A stretch of 64,000 bases of DNA from an uncultured Alphaproteobacteria bacterium (GCA_903862715.1 CAIOYY010000087.1:110377-174376); one strand, 5' to 3'. Counted from the stretch's first letter, positions 29,964-41,859 are shown. Program-made: numbers and translations. Notes: a model not told the origin generated them from the letters alone.

Positions 29964-32900
29964 ATGTCCAACTTCCAGCGTGTCTACACGATCGCTTTTG
30001 CGGCGGTCGCGGTTCTGCTTGTCGGCTTTTTCGTTTTTCATAAACAACTGGGCGTCGAATTCGCGCCGCTCGCCGGCACCGGAACCCCCCATATGGAGGG
30101 AACGGGCACGGCCGATGCGGCCGCGCTGACAAGAGACGATCTGAACCAGGCGGAGTTTGCGTTTCGCCGTCTTGAAATCGACACGTCGCAACCGTAGGCC
30201 CAAGCCTGTCTGGTTTTCACCCGCACGCTCGATGCGTCCGGTCTGACACATTACGAAGACTATCTCGGCATCACCCCCGAAGTGCCGATCGCCGTGCGCG
30301 CCACCGAAAACCGGCTCTGCATCGCAGGCTTCGCCTATAATGAAGCCTACAATGTCGAACTGCGCACCGGCCTACCCTCCGCCGATGGCGAGACACTGGA
30401 ATTTCCCGAAACCGTCGCTGTCGAATTGCGAGACCGCCGTCCGCTGGTGCGCTTCGAAGGTGGCATTCTTCTGCCGCGCGACAATGCCGAAGGTGTTCCG
30501 GTCACGACCGTCAACATTGCAACGCTCGATGTGAAGCTCATGCGCGTTGGCGACCGCCTCCTCAGCCAGCTGGAAAGCGGCATCGTCGATCAGCGCGCGC
30601 TCTATTGGTATGAACGCGACCAGCTCGAGAGCGCCCAGGCCTCTGTCGTCTGGACGGGTCAGATGGATGTCGCGTCGATTCCCAATCAGACCGTGACGAC
30701 CCTTGTGCCCATCCGTGACATGCTGCGCGATCAGGCGCCGGGCGCCTATGTAATCATGGCGACCGATGCGGCCAAGCCGGTCGGCGAATATGATTACTCC
30801 GCCGAGATCGCCACCCAATGGGTCATTGATTCCGATATCGGCCTGACCTCGTTTCAGGGCACGCATGGCCTGAGTGTCTTCGCGCGCGATTTTTCCAACG
30901 CCGAACCCCTGTCCGCCGTGCGCCTGACGCTGATCGCGCGCAACAACAACATTCTTCAGGAACGCCGCACCGATGTTTTCGGCCGTGCCGATTTCGACCC
31001 GGGTTTCTTTCGGGCCACCGGCGCCGAGGAACCCGTCGCCATCATGGCCTATGACGACAATGAGGACTTCACCTATCTCGATCTCCGCCGCCCCGATTTC
31101 GACCTGACCGATCGCGGCGTGACGGGCCGCGCCGCGCCGGGCCCGGTGGATGCGTTTCTCTACACCGAACGCGGCGTCTATCGTCCGGGTGAAACCGTGC
31201 ATGCGGTCGCCCTGCTGCGCGATTCCACCGCGAATGCCCTCTCCGTACCATTGACGCTGGTAACGACACGGCCGGACGGCGTTGAATTTCGCCGCACCAC
31301 CGTAACCGCGGATGCGCTGTCCTCCAGCGCCTCGCATTGGGCGATCACGCTGACCGCCGGTGCGCCGCATGGCCGCTGGCAGGTCGCCGCCTTTATCGAT
31401 CCGACCGGCGAACCCGTCGGCCGCGCCGGCTTCGACGTCGCCGATTTCGTGCCGCAACGTCTGGAACTGCCCCTGACGCCGGAAAGCGAATTTCTGGCCC
31501 CGTTCGAAAATTTCCGCGTGCGCATTGAAAGCCGTTTCCTCTATGGCGCACCGGCGGCGAACCTTGCCGGTGAAGGCGAAATACGCGTCACCCGCAATCC
31601 CGATCCCTTCCCCGCTTACCCCGGCTATCAATGGGGCCGCGATAACGAGACCTTCGAAGACGTGCTCGTTCCGCTCGGAATTCCCGAGACGGATGAGGCG
31701 GGCGTGACCTTTGCCGATGAAAATCTTGGCGAGCTTCCCGACACGTCGCTGCCGCTGAAAGGCGATGTCACGCTGTCGATTCAGGAACCTGGCGGGCGCC
31801 TGACGACCGATCAGATCACCCTTCCGATCCAGACTCGCGACACATGGCTGGGCCTGCGTCCGAATTTCGACGGCGGCTCGGTGGCGGAAAATACCCGCGC
31901 CGGATTCGAAGCTATCGCGGTGAACGCCGACGGTGAGCGCATTGCCACCAACGGCCTGCAATATGAATTTGTGCGCGAGGAAACCTATTACGCCTGGTAT
32001 CAGGAATATGGCGAGTGGCGTTACAACGCCCAGGTGCGCACCCGCATCGTGGCGGGTGGCGCGTTCGATATAGGCGCAGGCGATCCCGCAACGCTGGCCG
32101 AAACACTTCCCTGGGGCAGCTACCGCCTGACGGTCAGCGATCCCGCAACCGGCGCCTCCACCAGTATCGGCTTCTGGTCGGGCTGGTCGGGCGCCAATGA
32201 CGGCGCGCGTCCCGACCGCATCGCGGTCGCCGCCGACAAGCAGACCTATCGCATCGGCGAAACCGCGCGCATCAATATTGCGCCGGAACTGGACGGCAAG
32301 GCGCTGATCGTCGTCGCAGGCGACGGCGTCCACGAAACGCGTCTCATCGACGCGCCCGCAAGCGGCGCTTCCTTCGATCTTAACGTCGATGCCGATTGGG
32401 GTGCAGGCGCCTATGTACTTGTCACCCATTACCGTCCATTGAACGGCGGCACCGAATATGCGCCCGTGCGCTCCGTTGGTCTCGTCTGGCTGGAAGTCGA
32501 TAACAGCGAACGCACGCTGACGCCGGAGATTGCAACGCCCGACACCATGCTGCCGCGACAGACCTTGAGTGTACCTGTCACCGTTGCCGGGCTTAACGGC
32601 AACGAAGAAGCCTACATCACTGTTGCCACAGTCGATGAAGGCATTCTGCAACTAACCGATTACGCGACGCCCGATCCGGCTGATTATTATTTCGGCAAGC
32701 GTCGTCTCGGCGTCGGCATGCGCGACGATTACGGTCGTCTCATTCAGGCGGAAGGCGCGGTCGGTGAAATCCGCACTGGTGGTGACGGCTTCGGCGGTCG
32801 CCCGCTGGCGGTTGTTCCGACGCGCACCGTCGCTTTGTTTGAAGGTCCGGTCCGGTTGCAGGACGGCTCGGCAACGGTCGATTTCGCCATACCGGATTTC

Positions 32901-34859
32901 AATGGCGAATTGCGCCTCGTGGTCGTCGCGTTCTCGAACGGCAAAGTCGGCAGCGCTTCGAAGCCCATCACCGTGCGCGATCCCGTCGTCGCCGAAATGG
33001 TTCTCCCGCGCTTCCTCGCGCCGGGCGACCGCGCCGAGGCCGCGATCAATCTCCATAATCTCGAAGGCGCACCGGGCGAATACACCGTGACCGTTTCGGC
33101 GACCGGGGGCGTTGCGGTTCCTGGCGTCGTTCCCGAAACGCGCATCACCCATATGCTCGCCGCGGGCGAGCGGGTTCTCGATACCGTTCCGCTGCAGGGC
33201 GTGACGGCAGGCATCGCCACCATCAATCTGACCTTGAACGGCCCGAACGGTTATGCGCTGAACCGAGCCTGGCCGATTGAAGTCCGCCCCAGCCAATTGG
33301 CGGTCAGCCGCACGGAAGTCGCGGTCATCCAGCCGGGGCAGAACTGGGTGTCGAACGCGGCGCTGGCGCAGGGGCTCATCCCCGGAACCACCAATGTCGC
33401 GCTCACCGTTTCTTCGACGCAGAGCTACAATGACGTGGTCGGCATGCTGCGCTGGCTCGACCGCTATCCGTTGGGATGCCTCGAGCAGACGACCAGCCGC
33501 GCCATGCCGCTTCTGGTCTTCAATGATCTCGCACCACAGGCGGGGCTGCCGCAGGACGCGGCGCTCGTTCCACGCATTCAGGAAGCGGTCGACCGTGTGC
33601 TCGACATGCAATCGCCCTTTGGCGGCTTCGGTCTCTGGGGGCCCAATGGCGAGGTGCAGCCCTGGCTGTCGGTGTATGCGCTCGATTTCCTCTATCAGGC
33701 GAAGGAGCGCAACTTCATCGTTCCCAAAGAAGGGCTTCGCCGGGGCGCGCGTTATCTTCAGGACACCGCTGCCTCCGACTACGCCGATGACGCCTCGCGC
33801 GCTTACGCCTTCTATGTTCTGGCGCGTGAAGGTCTCGCCAATCTTTCGGACCTGCGCTATTTCGCCGATGTGCGCACGCCCGAAATGACGAACGCCATTG
33901 GCCCTGCGCTTGCGGGCGACGCGTTGGCGCAGGCGGGCGATGTCTCGCGGGCAAGCTTTGCCTTCGACCGCGCGCGCAACATCGCGCTCGCCGCCGATCC
34001 GGCCGTGTATCAAGCGGGTGACGAGTATGGCTCGCTTCTGCGCGATCTCGCAGGCGTGACGGCGCTGGCCATCGAGGGCGGTAATGCCGATCTCGTTCCG
34101 GCGCTGCTGGAGCGTTCGGAGAACCTCAATATGAGCCTCAACGCCACGACCACGCAGGAAAAAGCGTGGATGCTGCGCGCGGCCTACGAACTGGGCACCG
34201 AACGCGCGCCGCTGAATGTTGCGGCGGAAGGCGCGATAGCGGATGCGCGGGATGGCACGCTTCGTCTCTCGCCATCCTTCGCCGAACTAGAGCAGGGCGT
34301 GACGCTGACGAACAATGGGGATGCGCCGGTGTGGCGCACCGTTTCCGTCGATGGCATGGCCGATGCGCCGCTGCCGGTAGAACAGAACGGCGTCAGCCTC
34401 TCCAAGACCGTGTGGACGCTTGACGGTCAGCCTGCCGATCTCGGCAATCTGCGGCAGAACGACCGTGTGATCGTCATTCTCGAAGGACAGATGGACAATA
34501 ATCTCTTCCGTCGCATGGCGCTGATCGATCTTCTGCCCGCAGGGCTCGAGATTGAAACGACGCTGGCCGGGGAAGAAGGACAGATCTATCCGTTCCTGGG
34601 CGAGCTTTCGTATCCGACGATCCGCGAAGCGCGCGACGACCGGTTCGTCGCCTCTTTCGAAGTCGGATCGCGCTACCGCGCGCCCGTAGATCCCTACAAC
34701 CCGCAACCCGAAGCACGACCGTTCTTCCGTCTCGCCTATGTCGCGCGCGCAGTATCGCTCGGCGACTTCGCCATGCCAGCGGGGGTGGTCGAAGACATGT
34801 ATGCGCCGGATGTCGTGGCGCGGACAGAAATGGACCGCGTCTCGGTCGCGGCACAATAA
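29964..34859 (+). pseudogene. bacterial alpha-2-macroglobulin family protein interrupted by one in-frame TAG (30195-30197)
   Basis: N-terminal anchor 29964..30197 and A2M ORF are in the same frame with no indel; thioester motif GCLEQ and MG domains intact downstream. Confidence 0.85.
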
Positions 34860-34878
34860 GAGGGCAAGAACCCACGCG

Positions 34879-36972
34879 ATGGCGCGGTTCGTCTCCTGTC
34901 TGATCGTTGCGGGCTTCACGGTCCTTGGCCTCGCGGGTGCGCTCGCGGCGGCCGATGCCGCGAACCCGCCCGATCTGACGCGGGCCCAAACTCTGTCGCG
35001 CGAAGTACGTGACCGGGCCGGCGTTCTGCTCCGACCCTTCCTGGCGGCGGATGATTCCTGGCGGCTGCAGACGTCCTCTGAAGAGGTGCATCCGCGCTAT
35101 CTCGAAATCCTCATGGCCTATGAGGATCAACGCTTCTATTCCCATATCGGCGTCGATCCGGTCGCGGTGATGCGCGCCGCCCTGCAATGGTGGGATGCGG
35201 GGGTGGTCGTGTCCGGCGCCTCGACGCTGACCATGCAGGTCGCGCGCCTTCTGGAACCGGGACAGCAACGGGGTTTCGCTACAAAGCTCAGACAGGCGGC
35301 GCGCGCCCTGCAATTGGAGCTGCGCTATTCCAAGGAAGAGATCCTTGGTCTCTATCTGACGCTGGCGCCGTTCGGCGGCAATCTCGAAGGCGTGCGCGCA
35401 GCCTCTCTCTCCTACTTTGGAAAAGAACCCCGCGCGCTGTCATTGGCCGAAGCCGCCCTGCTCGTGGCGCTGCCGCAATCGCCCGAACGCGTGCGGCCTG
35501 ACCGCAATGCGCAATTTGCCGGAGAAGCCCGCGACAAGGTTCTCGCGCGCCTTCTCGAACGAGGCATGATTGCACAGGACGAAGCGGACGAAGCGCGGGC
35601 CGAACCCATTCCCCATCTGCGCCATCCGCTTCCGATGGAGGCGCCGCATCTCGCCGAGCGCCTGCAACGCGAAACGACGGAAACGATAACCGTCTCCACG
35701 CTCGATAGCGGGTTGCAGCAGGCCGTGTCGTTCCTCGCCAAAAGCGAGGCTTTGTATTTCGACGACAATGCCAATATCGCCATCGTCATCGTTAAAACCG
35801 ACACGCGCGAGGTGATGGCTGAACTTGGCGGCGTCGATTATTGGGGTGAAGCGGGCCAGGTCGATCTCGCTTCCGCGCCGCGCTCGCCCGGTTCGACATT
35901 GAAATCCTTCATTTATGGCATGGCCTTCGACGAGCTGGCGCTGCATCCGGCGACGGTCATGAACGACGCGCCCACCTTGTTCGGCGATTACGCGCCGCAA
36001 AATTTCGACGGTGGCTACACCGGCGCGGTCACGGCACGCGACGCCCTGCGCATGTCGCTGAATGTGCCTGCCGTCGCGGCACTGGAACGGGTCGGTCCCT
36101 TGCGCTTCACGCAATCCCTGCAGCACGCGGGCGCGACGCTTTTATTTCCGCATGACGACGACACGCCAAGCCTGCCGATAGCGCTGGGAGGCGTCGGCAT
36201 TTCGCTACGCGATCTCACCATGCTCTATGCCGGCCTCGCCGATAATGGCGAGGCGCGGGCATTGCGGGAAACGATGAACGCGCCGGAAAGCGAACCCTTC
36301 CACCTCTTCGGTCCCGCCGCGGCCTTCTATGTCCGTGATATTCTGACGGGCGCCGCGCTGCCTGATGGCTGGGCGATGGGCCAGGGCCTCTCTCGCGCGC
36401 GTAATATCGGATTCAAAACCGGAACGTCCTACGGCTACCGCGATGCATGGGCCGTCGGCTTCTCCAATGATTACACTATCGGCGTCTGGGTCGGCGTGCC
36501 CTCGGGCGCACCGCGTGCAGGCCGCATGGGCCGCGCCGAAGCGGGCCCCATTCTGCTGAAACTGTTCGATCTCCTGCCGGCCGACCGCAACATCACACGC
36601 CCGCCGCCGGTGGATGCCATTGTCGCCAGCCGCGCGGATCAATTGCCGCAAGCACTTCGCCGCTTCACGCGCGAAGACGCGCGCACACGCAATGTCTCCT
36701 CCCGCGTGCCGCCGCCCGCGATTTCCTTTCCGCCCGACGGCGCAACCGTCAGTCTCGCAGAAACGGAAGAATCGCAGAACGGGATTCAGCTCAGCGCCAA
36801 TGGTGGACGCGCGCCGCTCACCTGGCTCGTGGATGGCGCAGTACTGGGAAGCTTCGACCGTTATCAGCAGACTTATTTTACGCCCGATGGCGAAGGCGTC
36901 GCGCGGATTACCGTCGTCGATGCGGATGGCCGCAGCGCCACATCGCGCGTGCGTTTCAAGACTGAGAATTAG
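34879..36972 (+). CDS. pbpC: penicillin-binding protein 1C
   Basis: Transglycosylase ILMAYEDQRFYSHIGVDP...GASTLTMQVARLLEP; transpeptidase RSPGSTLKSFIYG and KTGTSYGYRDAW; biPBP C-terminus. Confidence 0.95.
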   Translation: MARFVSCLIVAGFTVLGLAGALAAADAANPPDLTRAQTLSREVRDRAGVLLRPFLAADDSWRLQTSSEEVHPRYLEILMAYEDQRFYSHIGVDPVAVMRAALQWWDAGVVVSGASTLTMQVARLLEPGQQRGFATKLRQAARALQLELRYSKEEILGLYLTLAPFGGNLEGVRAASLSYFGKEPRALSLAEAALLVALPQSPERVRPDRNAQFAGEARDKVLARLLERGMIAQDEADEARAEPIPHLRHPLPMEAPHLAERLQRETTETITVSTLDSGLQQAVSFLAKSEALYFDDNANIAIVIVKTDTREVMAELGGVDYWGEAGQVDLASAPRSPGSTLKSFIYGMAFDELALHPATVMNDAPTLFGDYAPQNFDGGYTGAVTARDALRMSLNVPAVAALERVGPLRFTQSLQHAGATLLFPHDDDTPSLPIALGGVGISLRDLTMLYAGLADNGEARALRETMNAPESEPFHLFGPAAAFYVRDILTGAALPDGWAMGQGLSRARNIGFKTGTSYGYRDAWAVGFSNDYTIGVWVGVPSGAPRAGRMGRAEAGPILLKLFDLLPADRNITRPPPVDAIVASRADQLPQALRRFTREDARTRNVSSRVPPPAISFPPDGATVSLAETEESQNGIQLSANGGRAPLTWLVDGAVLGSFDRYQQTYFTPDGEGVARITVVDADGRSATSRVRFKTEN

Positions 36973-36979
36973 GCTGACG

Positions 36980-38239
36980 TCAGCGCTGCGTCTGCCGTTC
37001 GTTGAGTAGCCGCGTCAGCAGCGTGGCGCTCGGGAAACCATCCGGTGTCATACCGCGCGTACGCTGAAACTCGCGAATCGCGGCGCGCGTATTGGGGCCG
37101 ATGATACCGTCCGCACCACCGGTGTCGTAGCCCAGCTGTTCCAGCCCTTCCTGCAACGCGATGCGCTGTGCAAGATTCAACTGCTCCTCGCCATAAGGCC
37201 ATGCGCCGATGATTCCCGGCCTTCCGCGCAGCCGGTCGGACAATACGCTGATGGCGAGCGCATAAGACGTCGCCGAATTGTAAGCCATGATGGCCCCGAA
37301 ATTCTGGGTGATCAGAAAGGCCGGCCCGTTCGCGCCGACGGGAAGCAACACTTCCGCTTCCATGTCGCCCAATGGCAAAGGATCCCCATTGATGCGCTTG
37401 AGGCCGAGCGCCGCCCACGCGCTCAAAGTGCGTTCGTCGTCGGCATTGGCCTGTTCGTAATTGAAGTCCTCGGGAAGCGCGACCTCGAAACCCCAATCGC
37501 GATCTCCACTCCAGCCCGAACGCTGCAGATAGGACGCGGCCGAAGCGAGCGCGTCGGCAGAGGAATGCCACAGATCGCGTTTGCCGTCGCCATCGCCATC
37601 CACCGCATGGGCGAGGAAGGTCGTCGGAATGAATTGCGTGTGTCCGAAGGCGCCCGCCCAGGACCCGGTCATCTCGGAGGGAGGAATGCCTTCCTGCTGC
37701 GAGATCTTCAGCGCCGCGATGAGCTGGCTTTTGCCAAAATCCTGGCGCCGCCCGTCATAGGCGAGCGTCGCAAGCGCCTGAAACAAATTCATCCCGCCCA
37801 TGTTCCGGCCGAAATTGGATTCCATGCCCCATATTGCCGCCAGCACCTGACGGGGCACCCCATAGGTCGCCTCCAGCCGGTCGAACAACTGGGCATTGGC
37901 GTCGATCTGCTCGCGCCCCAGTTCCAGGCGGCGCTCCGACACCGCGCCATCGATATATTCCCACATCGGGCGCACGAATTCGGGCTGGCTGTTGTTCAGC
38001 TCGACCACCCGGACATTGGGCGACAGGCCGCTCATCGCCAGATCATAGGTCTCGGCGGTGACGCCCTCGGCAAGAACCTCGGAACGGAAGGTGCTGATGA
38101 AGGTCTGGAACCGGGCGTTGTCTTCGTCGGACACGCCCTCAGCGCCAAGAGCCACCACGGGAGCGGAAAGGGCGAGAAGACAAAGAGCCGATACCGTCCC
38201 TGATCGCAGCAGACGTCCGATTTTACCCATGAGGCTCAT
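36980..38239 (-). CDS. MltB-family lytic murein transglycosylase with peptidoglycan-binding domain
   Basis: GVPRQVLAAIWGMESNFGRNMG...GAFGHTQFIPTTFLAHAVDGDGDGKRDLW; C-terminal GADGIIGPNTRAAIREFQR. Confidence 0.93.
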   Translation of the reverse strand: MSLMGKIGRLLRSGTVSALCLLALSAPVVALGAEGVSDEDNARFQTFISTFRSEVLAEGVTAETYDLAMSGLSPNVRVVELNNSQPEFVRPMWEYIDGAVSERRLELGREQIDANAQLFDRLEATYGVPRQVLAAIWGMESNFGRNMGGMNLFQALATLAYDGRRQDFGKSQLIAALKISQQEGIPPSEMTGSWAGAFGHTQFIPTTFLAHAVDGDGDGKRDLWHSSADALASAASYLQRSGWSGDRDWGFEVALPEDFNYEQANADDERTLSAWAALGLKRINGDPLPLGDMEAEVLLPVGANGPAFLITQNFGAIMAYNSATSYALAISVLSDRLRGRPGIIGAWPYGEEQLNLAQRIALQEGLEQLGYDTGGADGIIGPNTRAAIREFQRTRGMTPDGFPSATLLTRLLNERQTQR

Positions 38240-38454
38240 GTCCGAACTCCCCCGCCGGTGTGTATACCCATCAGGCCGAGAACGTGCGCCCCCATTAAAA
38301 GCACCACGAAAATCGCCAAAAGCTGTACTAAAGTGTAATTGATCATCCGCACCTTGAAGGGGTCGGCTGGCTGGCGCGCCCGCCAGGCGGCAAACACGAA
38401 AAGGCCAAGCCCGAGGACGAGAATCGCCAAAGTGAGAGGCAAATCAAGGGTCAT
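38236..38454 (-). CDS. small two-TM membrane protein (HIG1-like)
   Basis: 72 aa, two hydrophobic helices, overlaps start of the transglycosylase gene. Confidence 0.5.
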   Translation of the reverse strand: MTLDLPLTLAILVLGLGLFVFAAWRARQPADPFKVRMINYTLVQLLAIFVVLLMGAHVLGLMGIHTGGGVRT

Positions 38455-38607
38455 TCGCCCTCATACCATGCCCCTCCAAATCCCGCGAAGCCCAATAAAA
38501 TTACCCGGTTAGACGGAAAAGATCGCCTTAAGCGTTGACAGGGGTAAGACCCTTAAATAGGTTCCGCGCTCTCTAAAAAACGGGCGCCCGAAGGGCCGGA
38601 GACGACG

Positions 38608-38733
38608 ATGAAAGTGCGCAATTCGCTGAGGTCGCTAAAGAAGCGGGACAAGGACTGCCGCATTATTCGCCGCAAGGGCCGCGTCTACGTCATCAATAAG
38701 AAGAATCCGCGCTTCAAAGCCCGCCAGGGCTAA
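38608..38733 (+). CDS. rpmJ: 50S ribosomal protein L36 (C-minus, zinc-independent type)
   Basis: [41 protein letters not shown]; 41 aa, below the ORF-track cutoff. Confidence 0.95.
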   Translation: MKVRNSLRSLKKRDKDCRIIRRKGRVYVINKKNPRFKARQG

Positions 38734-38825
38734 GTCGCTCTTCCCGGTTATCTGCCGGGATTCGTGAACGCATCCTCCGCCATACACCGGTCGCCAGCGC
38801 GAATTTGTTGCGCTAAGCTGCTCTT

Positions 38826-39500
38826 ATGCGTTCGCTCTGTTTCTCCCTTGCGCTTCTTGTGGTGTTCGGTACACCCGCCGCCGCACAGCTCCTTGACCCC
38901 TTCAACCCGCCCGGTCCGGACCGCGAAGGCCCACCGGGTTTTGAGGCGCCACCAGGGTCGGAACTGCCACCCGGATTCGAACTACCCACAGAAGAAGCGC
39001 CTGAGGCCGCGGCGCCGAAGCCACCGACGGAAGCCGAATTGCTCGCCGATCTCGCGGTCGCCAAAAGCGAGGACGAAGCCCGGAATCTGGAACGCCGGCT
39101 TCATACGCTGTGGTCGCGCTCCGAAAGCGCGACGGCCGATATTCTTCTCGCCCGCAGCAACGAGGCGATGGAAGCGGATCAACCCGATATCGCCGAAGAC
39201 CTCGCAGAGAAACTGACCGAACTCACGCCGAATTTTGCGGAAGGCTGGCATCAGCGCGCGCTCATCGCCATCCATCAGGAAAATTTCGAAGATGCCGTAA
39301 CCTCGCTGCGCCATACGCTGGCGCTGCAGCCGAAACATTTCATTGCGCTCGCGGAACTTGGAAGCATTCTGGAGGAATTCGGCGACAATGAACGCGCACT
39401 TGCTGCCTACCGCGAAGCTTTGGCGCTAAATCCGTTCATCGATGGTCTTTCCGAACGCATTCGGGAATTGACACGCACCGTCGAAGGCCAAGGCATTTAA
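38826..39500 (+). CDS. secreted tetratricopeptide-repeat protein
   Basis: Signal peptide, TPR motifs FAEGWHQRALIAIHQENFEDAVTSLRHTLALQPKHFIALAELGSILEEFGDNERALAAYREALALNP. Confidence 0.85.
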   Translation: MRSLCFSLALLVVFGTPAAAQLLDPFNPPGPDREGPPGFEAPPGSELPPGFELPTEEAPEAAAPKPPTEAELLADLAVAKSEDEARNLERRLHTLWSRSESATADILLARSNEAMEADQPDIAEDLAEKLTELTPNFAEGWHQRALIAIHQENFEDAVTSLRHTLALQPKHFIALAELGSILEEFGDNERALAAYREALALNPFIDGLSERIRELTRTVEGQGI

Positions 39501-39929
39501 GTGGCTTCAGGCGTACAGCGTTTCCTGTCCGTTTCCGGATCGATCTTCGCGACCTTTCTTCTGGCCGCAAGCCCTGAGCCGCTTGACCCTGTCGGTCTTT
39601 GGTATGGCGAAGGCCAGCCCCACGATCCCAACATCCTCTATCTCGACCAGTTCGGTGCGGACGGCACCTTTCGCAGCGAATTCCGCCGCTACGAGCGCTG
39701 TGAAATCGTCTGGCAGCAGGTCGAAGAAGGGCGCTGGAATATGGAAGGCGATCTCATCATCACCATCATCGACAAGGTGAACGGAATTCCGGCCCTCGGT
39801 TATCAGGAATACATCGTCGAGGAATTGCTGGAGAACGAAATCCGCCTCCGTCATACGGAAACGGAATTTCTCTTCATCGAACGGCGCATCGACAGGCTTG
39901 AATTTCCCGGCTGCTTTATCGGCTCCTGA
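39501..39929 (+). CDS. hypothetical secreted protein (GTG start)
   Basis: Follows TPR gene immediately; signal-like N-terminus; GLWYGEGQPHDPNILYLDQFGADGTF. Confidence 0.65.
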   Translation: MASGVQRFLSVSGSIFATFLLAASPEPLDPVGLWYGEGQPHDPNILYLDQFGADGTFRSEFRRYERCEIVWQQVEEGRWNMEGDLIITIIDKVNGIPALGYQEYIVEELLENEIRLRHTETEFLFIERRIDRLEFPGCFIGS

Positions 39930-39940
39930 GCCGCTGCGGC

Positions 39941-41362
39941 CTATTTCGGATTGACGATGGCCACGCGCAGCAGATTGGTTGCGCCGGGCGTCCCTAAAGG
40001 AAGCCCCGCCGTCACGACGATACGATCGCCACGCTTAGCGAATTCCTGATCCAGCGCGATCTGACAGGCGCGTACCGCCACATCGTCAAGATCATGCGCA
40101 TCTTCGGTTTCGACGCAGTGCAATCCCCAGGCAAGCGTGAGCCGCCGCGCCTGCGCCTTGTTCGGCGTAAGTGCGAGAATCGGTACGGCAGGCCGTTCGC
40201 GCGCACCGCGAAGTCCGGTCGAACCCGACTTTGTCCAGCATACAATGGCCGCGGCGCGAATGGTGTTGGTCACATCGTGCACCGCCGAGAGAATGGCGTC
40301 CGGCATGGTGGCTTCCGGCGGCACACGTTGCGCTTCGATAATGCTGCGATAATTGGGATCGTTCTCGACTGATTGCGCCGTACGGTCCATCACCTGCACC
40401 GCTTCGACGGGAAATTGTCCCGCTGCGGTTTCCGCCGACAGCATGACCGCGTCGGCGCCTTCGAACACGGCGGTTGCGACGTCGGACACTTCGGCGCGGG
40501 TCGGGATCGCCGTCGTGATCATTGATTCCAGCATCTGCGTTGCGACGACGACCGGCTTTCCCGCTTTGCGCGCCGCTCGCACGATCTGCTTCTGCCATCC
40601 GGGAACCTGTTCCAACGGCAGTTCGACGCCGAGATCGCCACGCGCCACCATCACCGCATCGGACATTTCAATGATCTCCGCGAGCGCGTGCAACGCCGCA
40701 GGTTTCTCGATCTTGGCCAGAACGCCGGCGCGCCCCGCAACTTCTTTCCGCAATTCCGCCACGTCGATGGCGCGCTGCACGAAGGACAGCGCAATCCAGT
40801 CGATGGACAATGACAACGCATAATCCAAATCGGCGCGGTCCTTCGCCGTCAGTGCCGGAATTGGCAGCAATGTGTCGGGCAGATTCATGCCCTTGTGGTT
40901 CTTCACCGTGCCACCCTGAAGGACGGTTGCCCTGACACGATCCTTGGACACTTCATCGGCGCGCAGACGCACCTTGCCGTCATCGATCAGGACATTCGCG
41001 CCCTCACTCAGTGCATTGAAAATTTCCGCATGGGGGACGGGAAGCGCGTTCGCTTCGTCGGTGGTCTCGCCGCGGATCAGAAGGATTTCGGAACCCGTCT
41101 CGAGGCGTCTTTCGCCTCCGGTCAGTTTTCCAAGGCGGAGTTTGGGTCCCTGCAGATCGACAAGAATGGCGATGGGCCGTCCGACGTCCGTTTCAACATT
41201 GCGCACCGCATTCACGAGTTCGGTGAGCTTGTCGTGAGGCGTATGGCTCATATTGATGCGAAACACATCGACGCCCGCGAGGAACAGCGCCTTGATCTGT
41301 TCTTGCGTATTGCTGGCGGGACCTAAAGTGGCGACGATTTTGGTCTTGCGGCTACGGCGCAT
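39941..41362 (-). CDS. pyk: pyruvate kinase
   Basis: KIVATLGPASNTQEQIKALFLAGVDVFRINMSH; MVARGDLGVELPLEQVPGWQK. Confidence 0.97.
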   Translation of the reverse strand: MRRSRKTKIVATLGPASNTQEQIKALFLAGVDVFRINMSHTPHDKLTELVNAVRNVETDVGRPIAILVDLQGPKLRLGKLTGGERRLETGSEILLIRGETTDEANALPVPHAEIFNALSEGANVLIDDGKVRLRADEVSKDRVRATVLQGGTVKNHKGMNLPDTLLPIPALTAKDRADLDYALSLSIDWIALSFVQRAIDVAELRKEVAGRAGVLAKIEKPAALHALAEIIEMSDAVMVARGDLGVELPLEQVPGWQKQIVRAARKAGKPVVVATQMLESMITTAIPTRAEVSDVATAVFEGADAVMLSAETAAGQFPVEAVQVMDRTAQSVENDPNYRSIIEAQRVPPEATMPDAILSAVHDVTNTIRAAAIVCWTKSGSTGLRGARERPAVPILALTPNKAQARRLTLAWGLHCVETEDAHDLDDVAVRACQIALDQEFAKRGDRIVVTAGLPLGTPGATNLLRVAIVNPK

Positions 41363-41365
41363 GTG

Positions 41366-41821
41366 TCAATCCGAAAGAGTTTCGGTCCAGTCGGCCGCAT
41401 CGCGCGTATCGACCTGAAAGAACCGTTTGCGATCAAAACCCCGGGCGAGGCATTCGTTTCGCCCGCGAATGCGAAACATATCGGTGCCGACACAGAAGCT
41501 GCGATTTCCGTCCCATGCGCCCCCGACCTCTTCATGTACGGCATAAAGATAATAATAGCGCGCGGGAAGAGGACCGGCGATCAGTTCCGCGCACCCTCCC
41601 GCTTCGACCCGCCACCAGCCCTCACTACCCCATTCCTCACCATCGAACAGGCCGATAGCGATGGAGGCGGGGTGCTCGGTCCGATTGCAGACGCTGAAGC
41701 CTGCGGACGCCGGGGAGGCGTAACCGGCGATCCATGCCCCTGCGAGCGCGCCTAGAATATATCGACTCACAGGGTCCAAGGGTGGCGAGCGACGCCTTTC
41801 TGTCAATAACGCGAGCGCCAT
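41366..41821 (-). CDS. DUF1036 domain-containing protein
   Basis: GFSVCNRTEHPASIAIGLFDGEEWGSEGWWRVEAGGCAELIAGPLPARYYYLYA; exact start uncertain. Confidence 0.85.
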   Translation of the reverse strand: MALALLTERRRSPPLDPVSRYILGALAGAWIAGYASPASAGFSVCNRTEHPASIAIGLFDGEEWGSEGWWRVEAGGCAELIAGPLPARYYYLYAVHEEVGGAWDGNRSFCVGTDMFRIRGRNECLARGFDRKRFFQVDTRDAADWTETLSD

Positions 41822-41859
41822 GGCAGGAAAACTTTCATATCGCCTATAGTCGGCCCGTC

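Noticed and set aside
30372-34013. Long minus-strand ORFs (759 aa and 453 aa) antisense to the alpha-2-macroglobulin gene
   Set aside because: They lie opposite a well-supported coding frame; composition is typical of shadow ORFs in high-GC DNA and they show no recognisable domain.
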